Both the position numbers and the translations under genes were made by a program. From an uncultured Clostridia bacterium (lineage in GTDB: Bacteria > Bacillota > Clostridia > Christensenellales > Borkfalkiaceae), in contig CANRFK010000008.1 of assembly GCA_947629875.1 (NCBI GenBank), positions 1 through 23,849 on the forward strand: DNA of 23,849 bases. The letters are read 5' to 3'. This document shows, piece by piece, positions 1 to 8,064 of this stretch. Below the pieces are notes generated by a model. The model saw only the letters and a list, made by a program, of their open reading frames with translations. It searched no databases and was not told the origin of the DNA. The stretch's first letter is position 1; every line of letters starts with the position of its first letter.

Positions 1-1327
1 TGATATTGATGAGGTGCTTGACGCCGACGTTTTCCGAGACGGAGTTGCCGCCCCAAGAGCCGCAGCCGAGCGTCATCGAAGGCGGGAATTTGAAATTATA
101 GAGATCGCCGATGCCGCCGTGCGACGAGGGCGTGTTGATGACGATGCGGCAGGTCTTCATGACGGAGCGGAAATATTCTATCTTCTCCGCGCCCGTCTCG
201 ACGTTCACATAGAGCGCGGACGTGTGCCCGAGGCCGCCGTCGCGGATGAGGCGGTCTGCCTTTTTCACCGCGTCTTCGAACGTTTCGGCGCGGTACATCG
301 CAAGCACGGGCGAAAGTTTTTCGTGCGCGAACTCCTCGGTGAGATCGACGCTTTCCACTTCGCCGACGAGCACTTTGCTCCCCGCGGGCACTTCAAATCC
401 CGAAAGTTTTGCAATGGTCTCTGCCGTCTGCCCCACAATTTTTGCGTTGAGCGCGCCGTTGATGATGATGGTCTTGCGGACTTTATTGCATTCCTCGGGT
501 GAAAGAATGTAAGCGCCGCGGAGCTGCATTTCCTTTTTGAAATCCTCGTAGATATCTTTGAGCACGATGACGGACTGCTCCGAGGCACAGATCATGCCGT
601 TATCGAACGTCTTGGAGTGCAAGATCGAGGAAGCGGCGAGGCGGATATCCGCGGAACTGTCGATGACGGCGGGCGTGTTGCCGGCGCCGACGCCGAGGGC
701 GGGCTTGCCGCTCGAATAGGCGGCCTGCACCATGCCGGGGCCGCCGGTCGCCAAAATCATATCCGCTTCGCGCATGATCATGCCCGAGAGCGGCACGGTG
801 GGCTGGTCGATCCAGCCGATGATATCTTCGGGTGCGCCCGCCTTCACCGCGGCTTCGAGGACAATTTTTGCCGCCTCGATGGTGCTCCTCTTTGCGCGCG
901 GGTGCGGGGAGATGATGAGGCCGTTCCTCGTCTTTAAGCAGATGAGGCACTTGAAGATGGCGGTCGACGTGGGATTGGTTGTGGGAATGATGGCGGCGAG
1001 CACGCCGATGGGCTCGGCGATGCGCGTGTAGCCGAAGCCCTCATCGCGCTCGATGACGCCGCAAGTTTTCGTATTTTTGTAAGCGTTGTAGATGTACTCC
1101 GAGGCGTAGTGGTTCTTGATGACCTTGTCCTCGACGACGCCCATGCCCGTCTCTTCCACGGCGAGCTTTGCAAGCGGAATGCGCGCCTTGTTCGCGGCGA
1201 GCGCGGCGCGGTAAAAAATTTCGTCCACCTGTTCCTGCGTGTATGTGGAGAAAATTTCCTGCGCTGTCCGCACTTTTGCGAGAAGTTTTCCGAGAGATTC
1301 CTCGTCGTTTACGATGAAATCTTTCAT
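1..1327 (-). CDS. adhE: Bifunctional acetaldehyde-CoA/alcohol dehydrogenase, N-terminal part (cut by window edge)
   Basis: The 442 visible residues form a CoA-acylating aldehyde dehydrogenase domain. This domain reduces acetyl-CoA to acetaldehyde, which the C-terminal iron alcohol dehydrogenase domain of AdhE turns into ethanol. Visible marks are PTTNPTSTAIFK near residues 115-126, ATGGPGMV near 193-200, GVGAGNTP near 212-219 and the catalytic cysteine in NGMICASEQ (about Cys247, matching Cys246 of E. coli AdhE). The sequence leaves the window in GVKHLINI, the start of the linker to the alcohol dehydrogenase domain. That favours the bifunctional AdhE over single-domain EutE/PduP enzymes, although the second domain is not seen. 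The ATG is preceded by GGAGGG at good spacing, and a strong promoter lies 31 bp further up. The enzyme is cytosolic and serves fermentative NADH disposal. No clear Rex operator was found. Confidence 0.93.
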   Translation of the reverse strand, partial: MKDFIVNDEESLGKLLAKVRTAQEIFSTYTQEQVDEIFYRAALAANKARIPLAKLAVEETGMGVVEDKVIKNHYASEYIYNAYKNTKTCGVIERDEGFGYTRIAEPIGVLAAIIPTTNPTSTAIFKCLICLKTRNGLIISPHPRAKRSTIEAAKIVLEAAVKAGAPEDIIGWIDQPTVPLSGMIMREADMILATGGPGMVQAAYSSGKPALGVGAGNTPAVIDSSADIRLAASSILHSKTFDNGMICASEQSVIVLKDIYEDFKKEMQLRGAYILSPEECNKVRKTIIINGALNAKIVGQTAETIAKLSGFEVPAGSKVLVGEVESVDLTEEFAHEKLSPVLAMYRAETFEDAVKKADRLIRDGGLGHTSALYVNVETGAEKIEYFRSVMKTCRIVINTPSSHGGIGDLYNFKFPPSMTLGCGSWGGNSVSENVGVKHLINI

Positions 1328-1357
1328 ATTGCTCCCTCCGGATTTCTCTTCATTTTT

Positions 1358-1386
1358 ATTGTAGCAAATATTCCCATGAATGTCAA
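1358..1386 (-). promoter_or_regulatory. Promoter of adhE
   Basis: On the minus strand TTGACA (1381-1386) is followed by a 17-nt spacer and TACAAT (1358-1363). The predicted start of transcription is near 1351, giving a leader of about 24 nt that carries the GGAGGG ribosome site. This is a near-consensus sigma-A promoter. Confidence 0.8.
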
Positions 1387-1420
1387 ACTTTCGCCATAAA
1401 AAATTATTTCCGCTTTCAAA

Positions 1421-1483
1421 GCCCTCGGGCACGCCGCGCGGCGCCGCCGCCTCACAGCGGCGCCGCGCGGCGTGCCCAAGGGC
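1421..1483 (-). terminator. Very strong GC-rich hairpin between htrA and adhE, probable terminator
   Basis: A 27-bp stem (1421-1447 pairing with 1457-1483, one G-T type mismatch) encloses a 9-nt loop. It lies after the htrA stop and before the adhE promoter. The longer T-run (six T at 1484-1489) is on the plus strand, where no gene ends, whereas htrA read-through would meet only TTT after the stem. It may therefore be a bidirectional terminator or a structural palindrome rather than a textbook htrA terminator. The remaining DNA between 1490 and 1601 is AT-rich and holds no gene that can be supported. Confidence 0.55.
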
Positions 1484-1601
1484 TTTTTTGCTCGGCGCGC
1501 GGCTTTCGGCTCACTTTCTTCTCTTCACAATGTAATGATACCGCAAAAATTTTCCCGATCGGCGGGTATATGCCATATTTTTTGCAAATTTTTTAATTTT
1601 T

Positions 1602-2879
1602 TTACGGCTCGTAGACGTACTGCTGTGCCGTGAACGTCGCCGTGCGCGTGGTACTGTCGAGATAGTTATAGGTGGTGCCGCCCCAGATGCCACCCCAAAT
1701 ACCGCTTCCGCCCGACGTGCGGGACAGCACGCTGCGATATTCGATCACGACCGTCTTGCCCGCCGTGACCGAGGAGAGCACCTCGTCCGCGAGGTCGGTG
1801 AGCTCGTAGGAGCTTTCCACATTTCCCGTGAACGCCGTCTTAGCGCCGTCCACCGAGATGGAGAGAATGGCGGCATAATTGTTGCTCCAATAGCGATAGA
1901 GCGGGCTCTCTGTGCTCGACGCCGCGGCGACGAGGTAGGTGCCCATGGCGGTGTGCGCGGAATTCGTGTACAGCGCGGCCGTCGTGAAGGAGACGTCGAG
2001 ACGAACGTCGCCCGTAACTTCGCCGTACTTTGTGACGGTGCCCCCCGTCTCCTCGTGCGTTTCGATGAGCGACTTTGCGGCGAACTTGGCATCGTTGGCG
2101 GGGATGGCGAAGTTCAGCCCCTCCACGCTCTGCCCGTTGTACGTCTCGTACCCCGAATTATTGATGCCGATGAGGCGGCCGCTCGCATCGAAGAGCCCTC
2201 CGCCCGAATTGCCGCCGTTGGTGGTGGCGTCCGTCTGCATGAGCGTCATCGTTCCGATCTCATCCAAGGCGACGGCGCGCTTGGTCGCCGAGACAATGCC
2301 GTGCGTCACTGTGCCGCCCAAGATGCCGAGCGGGTTGCCGATGGCGAACACCTCCGTGCCCACTTTGACCTTGTCGCTGTCCGCAAACGTTGCGCATGCG
2401 AACGTTTCCCCCGCCTCGGGGCGGATGGAGAGCACGGCGATATCCCGCTTGAACGAGCCGCCGATGAGGGTGGCTTCGTACATCTTGGTGCTCTCCTCGC
2501 CGTCCTCGATGTTGAGGACATCCACCTCGAAGGACTGCCCGCCGTCAATGACGTGGTGATTGGTGATGATGAAGTACTGATCGTAAGCGGCGGTTGCCGA
2601 AGAATTCTCCTGCCATTCGGAATACTCCCCCGCTATCGCGCCGCCGATGATGACGCCGCTCCCCGCGCTTGCACTGTCCGTCGAATAACTTGTGACATCT
2701 ACGACGGTGGGACGGACGGCCTCCAACATCTCCACTGTGGAGGAATACTGCGGCGCGGTCTCGGTTTGGGAGAGCATGACCGTATAGGAGCGATGTTCGC
2801 CTTCGGGCCCGCACCCCGCGAGCGACAGGACGATGATGATCGCCATGCCCGCTGTGACAAATTTTATGGCTCTTTTCAT
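1602..2879 (-). CDS. HtrA/DegP-like trypsin-fold serine protease, lipoprotein
   Basis: This 425-residue protein begins with a lipoprotein signal (LSLAGC, lipidated Cys23), so it should be anchored on the outer face of the cell membrane. The protease domain spans about residues 50-280. It shows the full triad: His109 in ITNHHVI, Asp146 in KRDIAVLSI and Ser225 in NGGNSGGGLF. The C-terminal part (about 300-425) resembles a diverged PDZ domain, with DGAKTAF, then ELTDLADEVLSSV, then TVVIEYRS. A Gly/Trp-rich insertion with GIWGG twice sits near residues 385-400. HtrA proteases degrade or refold damaged exported proteins. GAGG lies about 9 nt before the ATG, and the gene has its own promoter, so it is probably monocistronic. 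The protease call is firm; the substrate and the role of the odd C-terminus are unknown. Confidence 0.92.
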   Translation of the reverse strand: MKRAIKFVTAGMAIIIVLSLAGCGPEGEHRSYTVMLSQTETAPQYSSTVEMLEAVRPTVVDVTSYSTDSASAGSGVIIGGAIAGEYSEWQENSSATAAYDQYFIITNHHVIDGGQSFEVDVLNIEDGEESTKMYEATLIGGSFKRDIAVLSIRPEAGETFACATFADSDKVKVGTEVFAIGNPLGILGGTVTHGIVSATKRAVALDEIGTMTLMQTDATTNGGNSGGGLFDASGRLIGINNSGYETYNGQSVEGLNFAIPANDAKFAAKSLIETHEETGGTVTKYGEVTGDVRLDVSFTTAALYTNSAHTAMGTYLVAAASSTESPLYRYWSNNYAAILSISVDGAKTAFTGNVESSYELTDLADEVLSSVTAGKTVVIEYRSVLSRTSGGSGIWGGIWGGTTYNYLDSTTRTATFTAQQYVYEP

Positions 2880-2910
2880 TGTGATGACCTCATTTTATAT
2901 GGTATATTAT

Positions 2911-2939
2911 ATTTTATAGCACATTTTGGCAACTTTCAA
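2911..2939 (-). promoter_or_regulatory. Promoter of the htrA-like gene
   Basis: On the minus strand TTGAAA (2934-2939), a 17-nt spacer and TAAAAT (2911-2916) lie about 30 nt before the start codon. An overlapping TTGCCA/TATAAT pair with a 15-nt spacer is a poorer alternative. No CtsR- or CIRCE-like stress operator was recognised. Confidence 0.65.
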
Positions 2940-3510
2940 ACGGATTTTGCGGGCAAAACGGAGATATCGGGTAAATTCTACTGCGCGTAGATATCAATCG
3001 GGACGCATCATAAAGAGATGAAGATAATAAAAAAGCAAATTTTTTCCTATTTGGTTTTTATCTTTTTATTTCTTCATGATTGATAATTTCATTGTTATTT
3101 TTTATTTTATAGCACTAACTTTTTTATCTTTTCCTTCGGCTTTCCTGTTCGCCGCCCGTCCGAATGGGAGCCGCCGCTTCATCTGCCTTTCCCCACAGCG
3201 CACCGACAAAAGGGCGCCACTTCCCGCTCTCGTGTCCCCCTCCCCGCTCGAAGGGCGGGGGGAAATTCGGACTTCGTTTCGCCCACGGGTAGACGAGGGA
3301 TCGACCCCACCCCCTGTGTCCCCCTCCCACGGAGGGGGCAAAAATCAGGAATGCTCACAAGAGGAGGTAAGAATCAGGAATGCTCCAAAGTGCGGCGAAA
3401 ATAAGGTAGCGATGTCTCCACTTCGGTCGACATGACATGATTTAGCACGAGAAACATTATATTGCACGATTGTGAAAATCCAAGCAGCATTTTGTGTCGG
3501 TTTTTGGAAA
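2940..3510. other. Gene-free intergenic stretch
   Basis: There is no credible coding region between the htrA promoter and the valS 3' end. The right-hand part (about 3140-3440) is GC-rich and built from short repeats and hairpins, described separately. The left part (2990-3130) is AT-rich and contains an imperfect inverted repeat (about 3018-3034 against 3063-3077). Open frames on both strands of 3076-3435 have proline/glycine/arginine-rich translations of the repeats, no ribosome site and no family likeness, so they are treated as noise. Confidence 0.7.
3229..3445. repeat. Mosaic of short GC-rich intergenic repeats and hairpins
   Basis: Two modules share GTGTCCCCCTCC (3232-3243 and 3316-3327) and each carries a hairpin: CCCCGC/GCGGGG (3242-3247 with 3255-3260) and CCCCCTCC/GGAGGGGG (3320-3327 with 3331-3338). 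A 14-bp direct repeat AATCAGGAATGCTC occurs at 3343-3356 and 3372-3385. The block ends with GATGTCTCCACTTCGGTCGACATGAC-like sequence near 3411-3436. From memory this resembles short dispersed intergenic repeats found in many bacterial genomes. Within this window it is the only copy. Confidence 0.6.
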
Positions 3511-3535
3511 GCGGCTTCCTCGCCGAGGAAGCCGC
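3511..3535 (-). terminator. Hairpin terminator after valS
   Basis: An 11-bp perfect stem (3511-3521 with 3525-3535) with a 3-nt loop starts 6 nt after the valS stop codon in the direction of transcription. The T-tract that follows is short (TTTCC), so termination may be partial or Rho-assisted. Confidence 0.6.
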
Positions 3536-3541
3536 CCGCAT

Positions 3542-6163
3542 TTACAGCAATTTCAGTTGCTGTTCGATCCGCTTTTTCATGTCGAGATATTTCTCTTTCT
3601 TTGCCGCCTCGTCCTCGACGAGTTTCTTGGGCGCCTTGGCGACGAAGTTTTTATTGGTGAGCTTGCTATCGGCACGGGCAATTTCGCCCATGATGCGTTC
3701 AAGCTCCTTTTCGAGCCGCTTGCGCTCCGCCTCGAGATTGACGAGCTCGCCGAGCGGAACGAAGATCTGCCCCAACTCGCACACCTTGGAAACGGGCTTC
3801 TCCCCTGCCTCCGCGCCGCTCTCCACGAAGTCGATATCGCTCGCGCCCGCGAGCCGCAGAATGGACGACTTGTTGACGGCAACGAGGCGTTTTTGCTCTG
3901 TAACGAGATAGAGCGGCACCTTTTTGACGGGCGGGCAGCCCACTTCCACCTTCATGGCGCGCACCGTCTTTACAAGGTCGATGACGCCCTCGAACGCCTT
4001 TGCCTCCTTCTTGTAGGCAAGTTTGGTGTTGTAGCGCGGGAAGTCCGCCGTGATGATGTTCCCCTTGACGTGCGGCAGGTACCCGTAGATCTCCTCCGTG
4101 ACGAAGGGAATGAACGGATGCAGAAGTTTTAAGGTATTCTCGAGCACGAACATGAGCACTGCAAGGGTGCCGCGCTTCTTCTCCGCGTCGTCGCCGTACA
4201 GCGCGGGCTTGGAGAGCTCGATATACCAATCGCAGAAGTCGTTCCATGCGAAGTCGGTGATCTTGTCCGCCGCGATGCCCAAATCGTACTTTTGAAGGGA
4301 GAGCGTGACCTCGCGGATGGTGGACTGCAACCGCGAGATGATCCACCTATCGGCGGGTTGCAGGCGCACTTCGGCAAGGGGCGGAATGTCCCCCTCTGCG
4401 TTCATGAGAACGAAGCGCGAGGCGTTCCAGATCTTATTGATGAAGTTGCGCGACGCCTCCACCTTGGCGTCGGTGAAGCGCGTGTCGTTGCCCGGGGCGA
4501 CGCCCGTCATGAGGGAGAGGCGGAGGGAATCGGCGCCGTATTTTTCGATGACCTCCAAGGGATCGACGCCGTTGCCGAGCGACTTGGACATCTTCCTCCC
4601 CTGCTCGTCGCGCACGAGGCCGTGGATGAGCACGTCGCGGAACGGGACTTTCTCGGTGTGTTCGATGCCCGAGAACATCATGCGCATGACCCAGAACGGG
4701 ATGATATCGTACCCCGTGACGAGGACGTCGGTGGGATAGAAATATTTGAAGTCCTCGGTCTCGTTCGGCCAGCCGAGCGTAGAGAACGGCCAGAGCGCAG
4801 ACGAGAACCAAGTATCGAGGCAGTCCTCATCCTGATGCAGGTGTGTGCTTCCGCACTTGGGGCACTTTGTCGGCGTTTCGCGCTCGCAAATTGTTTCGCC
4901 GCAGTCGTCGCAGTACCACACGGGGATGCGGTGCCCCCACCAGAGCTGGCGGGAAATGCACCAATCGCGGATGTTTTCCAGCCAATTGAAGTAAATTTTT
5001 GCGAAGCGGTCGGGCACGAACTTGGTCTTGTTCTGCATGACCGCGTGGATGGCAGGCCCAGCGAGAGGCTTCATCTTGACGAACCACTGTTTGGAGACGA
5101 TGGGCTCCAACACGGCGTTGCAGCGGTGGCAATGTCCCACGTTGTGCGCGTGCGGCTCCACCTTGACGAGGAGACCCAAATCCTGCATTTCGGCGACGAT
5201 GCGCTTTCTCGCCTCGTACCTTCCGAGCCCCTCAAACTTGCCGCCCTGCGCGTTGACAGTGCCGTCGTCGCCCAAGACGCGGATCATCTGCAAGTTGTGG
5301 CGGAGCCCCACCTCGAAGTCGTTGGGGTCGTGCGCGGGCGTGATTTTGACGGCGCCCGTACCGAATTCGGGATCGACGTAGTCGTCGGCGACGACGGGGA
5401 TCTCCCTGCCCACGATGGGAAGGATGAGCGTCTTGCCGATGAAGCGGGCGTAGCGTTCGTCATGGGGATTGACGGCGACCGCCGTATCGCCGAGCATCGT
5501 CTCGGGGCGGGTCGTTGCGATGGTGATGTGCTCGTCCGTCCCCTTGACGGGATAGTTGAAGTACCAAAAACTGCCCGCATCCTCCGAGTAGGCGACCTCC
5601 TCGTCGGAGAGAGCCGTCTTGCAGTCGGGACACCAGTTGATGATGCGGCTGCCGCGGTAGATGAGCCCCTTCTTGTACAGACGGAAGAAGGCTTCCTTGA
5701 CGGCCGTCGAGCATTTTTCGTCCATCGTGAAGGCGAGGCGCGACCAATCGCACGAGGAACCGAGTTTTTTGAGCTGTCCGATGATCTTGCCGCCGTACTG
5801 CTCCTTCCATGCCCAAGCGCGGCGCAGAAATTCTTCCCTGCCGAGCTCTTCCTTGGTCGTCCCCTCCTCGCGAAGTTTTTCTACAATTTTATGCTCGGTG
5901 GCGAGCGAGGCGTGGTCGGTGCCGGGAAGCCACAGGACGGAGTGCCCCTGCATGCGCTTGAAGCGCACGATGACATCCTGCGTGGTCTCGTCCATCGCGT
6001 GCCCCATGTGCAGCTGTCCCGTGATGTTAGGCGGGGGCATCATGACGGTGAACGGAACTTTGGCGGGATCCACTTCGGCGCGGAAACTGCCCTCTTCCAT
6101 CCACTTTTCGTAGATCCGATCCTCAAATTCCTTGGGATCGTAAGTCGTGTGCATCTCTTTCAT
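3542..6163 (-). CDS. valS: Valyl-tRNA synthetase
   Basis: This cytosolic class I synthetase charges tRNA-Val with valine. The 873-residue length is usual for the family. The HIGH-type motif is PPPNITGQLHMGH (about residues 43-55) and the KMSKS motif is at 524-528. The editing domain lies between them, with the TTRPETMLGDTA block near 217-228. A zinc-ribbon-like pair of cysteine pairs sits at 418/421 and 434/437. The last 65 residues form the charged coiled-coil arm typical of ValS (from NLEAERKRLEKEL onward). The first ATG has AGAGAGAA just before it; a second ATG three codons later cannot be excluded. The leader is only about 20 nt, so the T-box control common for clostridial synthetases is absent here. 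Confidence 0.97.
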   Translation of the reverse strand: MKEMHTTYDPKEFEDRIYEKWMEEGSFRAEVDPAKVPFTVMMPPPNITGQLHMGHAMDETTQDVIVRFKRMQGHSVLWLPGTDHASLATEHKIVEKLREEGTTKEELGREEFLRRAWAWKEQYGGKIIGQLKKLGSSCDWSRLAFTMDEKCSTAVKEAFFRLYKKGLIYRGSRIINWCPDCKTALSDEEVAYSEDAGSFWYFNYPVKGTDEHITIATTRPETMLGDTAVAVNPHDERYARFIGKTLILPIVGREIPVVADDYVDPEFGTGAVKITPAHDPNDFEVGLRHNLQMIRVLGDDGTVNAQGGKFEGLGRYEARKRIVAEMQDLGLLVKVEPHAHNVGHCHRCNAVLEPIVSKQWFVKMKPLAGPAIHAVMQNKTKFVPDRFAKIYFNWLENIRDWCISRQLWWGHRIPVWYCDDCGETICERETPTKCPKCGSTHLHQDEDCLDTWFSSALWPFSTLGWPNETEDFKYFYPTDVLVTGYDIIPFWVMRMMFSGIEHTEKVPFRDVLIHGLVRDEQGRKMSKSLGNGVDPLEVIEKYGADSLRLSLMTGVAPGNDTRFTDAKVEASRNFINKIWNASRFVLMNAEGDIPPLAEVRLQPADRWIISRLQSTIREVTLSLQKYDLGIAADKITDFAWNDFCDWYIELSKPALYGDDAEKKRGTLAVLMFVLENTLKLLHPFIPFVTEEIYGYLPHVKGNIITADFPRYNTKLAYKKEAKAFEGVIDLVKTVRAMKVEVGCPPVKKVPLYLVTEQKRLVAVNKSSILRLAGASDIDFVESGAEAGEKPVSKVCELGQIFVPLGELVNLEAERKRLEKELERIMGEIARADSKLTNKNFVAKAPKKLVEDEAAKKEKYLDMKKRIEQQLKLL

Positions 6164-6192
6164 AACGTTCTCTCTGATTGTAATAGGTTTTT

Positions 6193-6221
6193 ATTATACC
6201 CCCTTTTTTTGCCGTTGTCAA
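6193..6221 (-). promoter_or_regulatory. Perfect consensus promoter of valS
   Basis: On the minus strand TTGACA (6216-6221), a 17-nt spacer made of A- and G-runs, and TATAAT (6193-6198). Transcription should start near 6186, leaving a very short leader with no room for a T-box or attenuator. It faces away from the ABC importer operon, whose own promoter could not be resolved in the remaining 50 bp. Confidence 0.88.
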
Positions 6222-6275
6222 TAATTCCTTGCGGGGCATAGACTATATTATCTTAAAATTTTCACGGAGTGAATT

Positions 6276-7289
6276 ATGAAAAAGATATTTGCAACCCTCG
6301 GAGCGGCGCTCTTTGCGCTTCTCCCTCTCGCCGCCTGCGGCGGCGGAAACAGCGACGGGCTTGTGACGCTTCGCATCAACGAGGTGACGCATTCCGTCTT
6401 CTATGCTCCCATGTACCTTGCCGACGCCCTCGGGTATTTCGAGGAAGAAGGCATCAAAATACAGCTCACCAACGGCGGCGGCGCGGACGCCGTGATGACC
6501 GCCGTGCTCTCGGGCGGCGCGGATATCGGCTTCTGCGGCCCCGAAGCCGCCATCTATGTAAAACTCGGCGACGCAAAGGACGTTCCCACCGTATTCGGTC
6601 AGCTGACGCAGCGCGACGGCTCCTTCCTCGTCTCCCGCAAGGACGAGGCCGCGACCTTCAAGTGGGAAGATCTGAAGGGAAAGGAGATCCTCGCGGGCAG
6701 ACAGGGCGGCGTTCCCTGCATGACCTTTGAATACATCCTCCGCGAGCACGGATTTACCGACGACGATATCAACTTCAACTTCGACGTCTCCTTCAACAAC
6801 ATGACGGCGGCGTTCCTCTCGGGCACGGCGGAGTACTGCACGATGTTCGAGCCCGTTGCCTCGGAAAACGAGGCCGCGGGGAACTGCCACATCGTGGCGG
6901 CCGTCGGCGAGGCGGGCGGCGAGGTGCCCTACACCTGCTACATTGCAAAGCAATCGTGGCTCGACAAGCATGAGGACGTCGTGAACGGATTTTTGCGCGC
7001 CATGCTCAGAGCCATTGAATTTGCCGAGACGCAGGAATATTCCGTGATCGCGGAAAAACTCGAGAAGCAATTCCCCTCCACCTCCCATGACTTGCTCATG
7101 ACGAGCATTGAAAGTTACCGCAAGATCGACGCGTGGGACGACGATATGGCGATGTCCGAGGCGGCGTTTGAACGGCTCCAAAATATCATTGAGAGCGCGG
7201 GAGAACTGACGGCGCGCGTGAAATTTGCGGATATCGTGGATAACGGTTACGCAAAGAAGGCGCTCGCCTCGCTTTCCTCACCCGAATAA
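6276..7289 (+). CDS. ABC importer substrate-binding lipoprotein, NitT/TauT (NMT1/THI5-like) type
   Basis: This 337-residue protein has a lipoprotein signal (LPLAAC, Cys21) and the fold marks of the SsuA/ThiY/NMT1 group. These are INEVTHSVFYAPMYLADALGYF near residues 34-55, where the first lobe contacts ligand, then the VMTAVLSGGADIGFCGPEAA stretch, and a hinge region ending in YTCYIAKQSWLD. It would bind a small solute outside the membrane and hand it to the permease two genes downstream. Relatives take up taurine, alkyl-sulfonates, nitrate, the thiamine pyrimidine or riboflavin, and the sequence alone does not decide. No TPP or FMN riboswitch is visible in the 110-bp upstream region. GGAG lies 6 nt before the ATG. 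It is the first gene of a three-gene operon. Confidence 0.9.
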   Translation: MKKIFATLGAALFALLPLAACGGGNSDGLVTLRINEVTHSVFYAPMYLADALGYFEEEGIKIQLTNGGGADAVMTAVLSGGADIGFCGPEAAIYVKLGDAKDVPTVFGQLTQRDGSFLVSRKDEAATFKWEDLKGKEILAGRQGGVPCMTFEYILREHGFTDDDINFNFDVSFNNMTAAFLSGTAEYCTMFEPVASENEAAGNCHIVAAVGEAGGEVPYTCYIAKQSWLDKHEDVVNGFLRAMLRAIEFAETQEYSVIAEKLEKQFPSTSHDLLMTSIESYRKIDAWDDDMAMSEAAFERLQNIIESAGELTARVKFADIVDNGYAKKALASLSSPE

Positions 7290-7326
7290 ACCGTAGATCC
7301 ACGCGGGAAAAACAAAAGGTATGCCT

Positions 7327-8064
7327 ATGAAAAAGCAGATGTTGCGCTTTTCGCGCGCAAGCCTCATCTATCACACCCGCCATGGGGAGACGATGGCGGC
7401 GGAAAACCTCTCCTTCACCGTGGACGAGGGGGAATTTGTCGCCATCATCGGCCCCTCGGGGTGCGGAAAGACCACCCTTCTCTCGCTTGCCGCGGGGCTC
7501 TTGAAGCCCTCCGCGGGCGAAGTGGAGACCTTCGGCAGCTGCGGCTATATGTTGCAGAAGGATGAACTGTTCCCGTGGAGAACCATCGAGAAGAACATCT
7601 TTCTGCCGCTCGAGATCAAGAAGCAGAATACGGCGGAAAACAGGGAGCGGGCGCGGGCGCTCGCCGTAAAATACGGGCTCGGAGACTTCCTCACGAGCTA
7701 TCCCTCCGAGCTCTCGGGCGGCATGCGCCAGCGCGCGGCGCTCATAAGAACGCTTGCGACCGACCCCGATATCCTCCTCCTCGACGAGCCCTTTTCCGCC
7801 CTCGACTACCAGACGCGGCTCAACGTCTGCGACGACGTTGCCGCCATCATCCGCAGCGAGGGAAAGACCGCCCTGCTCATCACGCACGATATCTCCGAGG
7901 CCGTCTCGCTCGCCGACAGGGTGCTCGTGCTCACAAAGCGACCCGCGCACGTTGCGTTTACGCATGAAATGGACTTCGGCGACGTAAAAACGCCGCTCTC
8001 CCGCAGAGAAATGCCGCAGTTTTCGGGATGGTTCGAGAAACTGTGGAAGGAGTTGAACCAATGA
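7327..8064 (+). CDS. ABC importer ATP-binding protein, NitT/TauT type
   Basis: This 245-residue ATPase powers the importer on the cytosolic face. All nucleotide-binding motifs are intact: Walker A GPSGCGKTT (about 42-50), Q-loop Gln77, signature LSGGM (129-133), Walker B ILLLDEP (149-155) and the switch histidine in THD (187). The ATG at 7327 is preferred over the one at 7321 because AAAAGG then sits about 7 nt upstream. The gene follows the binding protein by 37 bp, and its TGA overlaps the next gene's ATG (ATGA), which suggests translational coupling with the permease. Confidence 0.95.
   Translation: MKKQMLRFSRASLIYHTRHGETMAAENLSFTVDEGEFVAIIGPSGCGKTTLLSLAAGLLKPSAGEVETFGSCGYMLQKDELFPWRTIEKNIFLPLEIKKQNTAENRERARALAVKYGLGDFLTSYPSELSGGMRQRAALIRTLATDPDILLLDEPFSALDYQTRLNVCDDVAAIIRSEGKTALLITHDISEAVSLADRVLVLTKRPAHVAFTHEMDFGDVKTPLSRREMPQFSGWFEKLWKELNQ

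Noticed and set aside
3102..3341. Small minus-strand frames in the gene-free stretch
   Set aside because: Their sequence is simply the GC-rich repeats translated, with no ribosome site and no conserved motif.
4292..6241. 649-codon plus-strand open frame opposite valS
   Set aside because: An antisense shadow of valS, with no ribosome site and no recognisable domain.
6164..6275. T-box upstream of valS or a TPP riboswitch upstream of the importer
   Set aside because: The valS leader is only about 20 nt and the whole gap is 112 bp. No T-box (TGGNACC-like) or thi-box sequence was seen.
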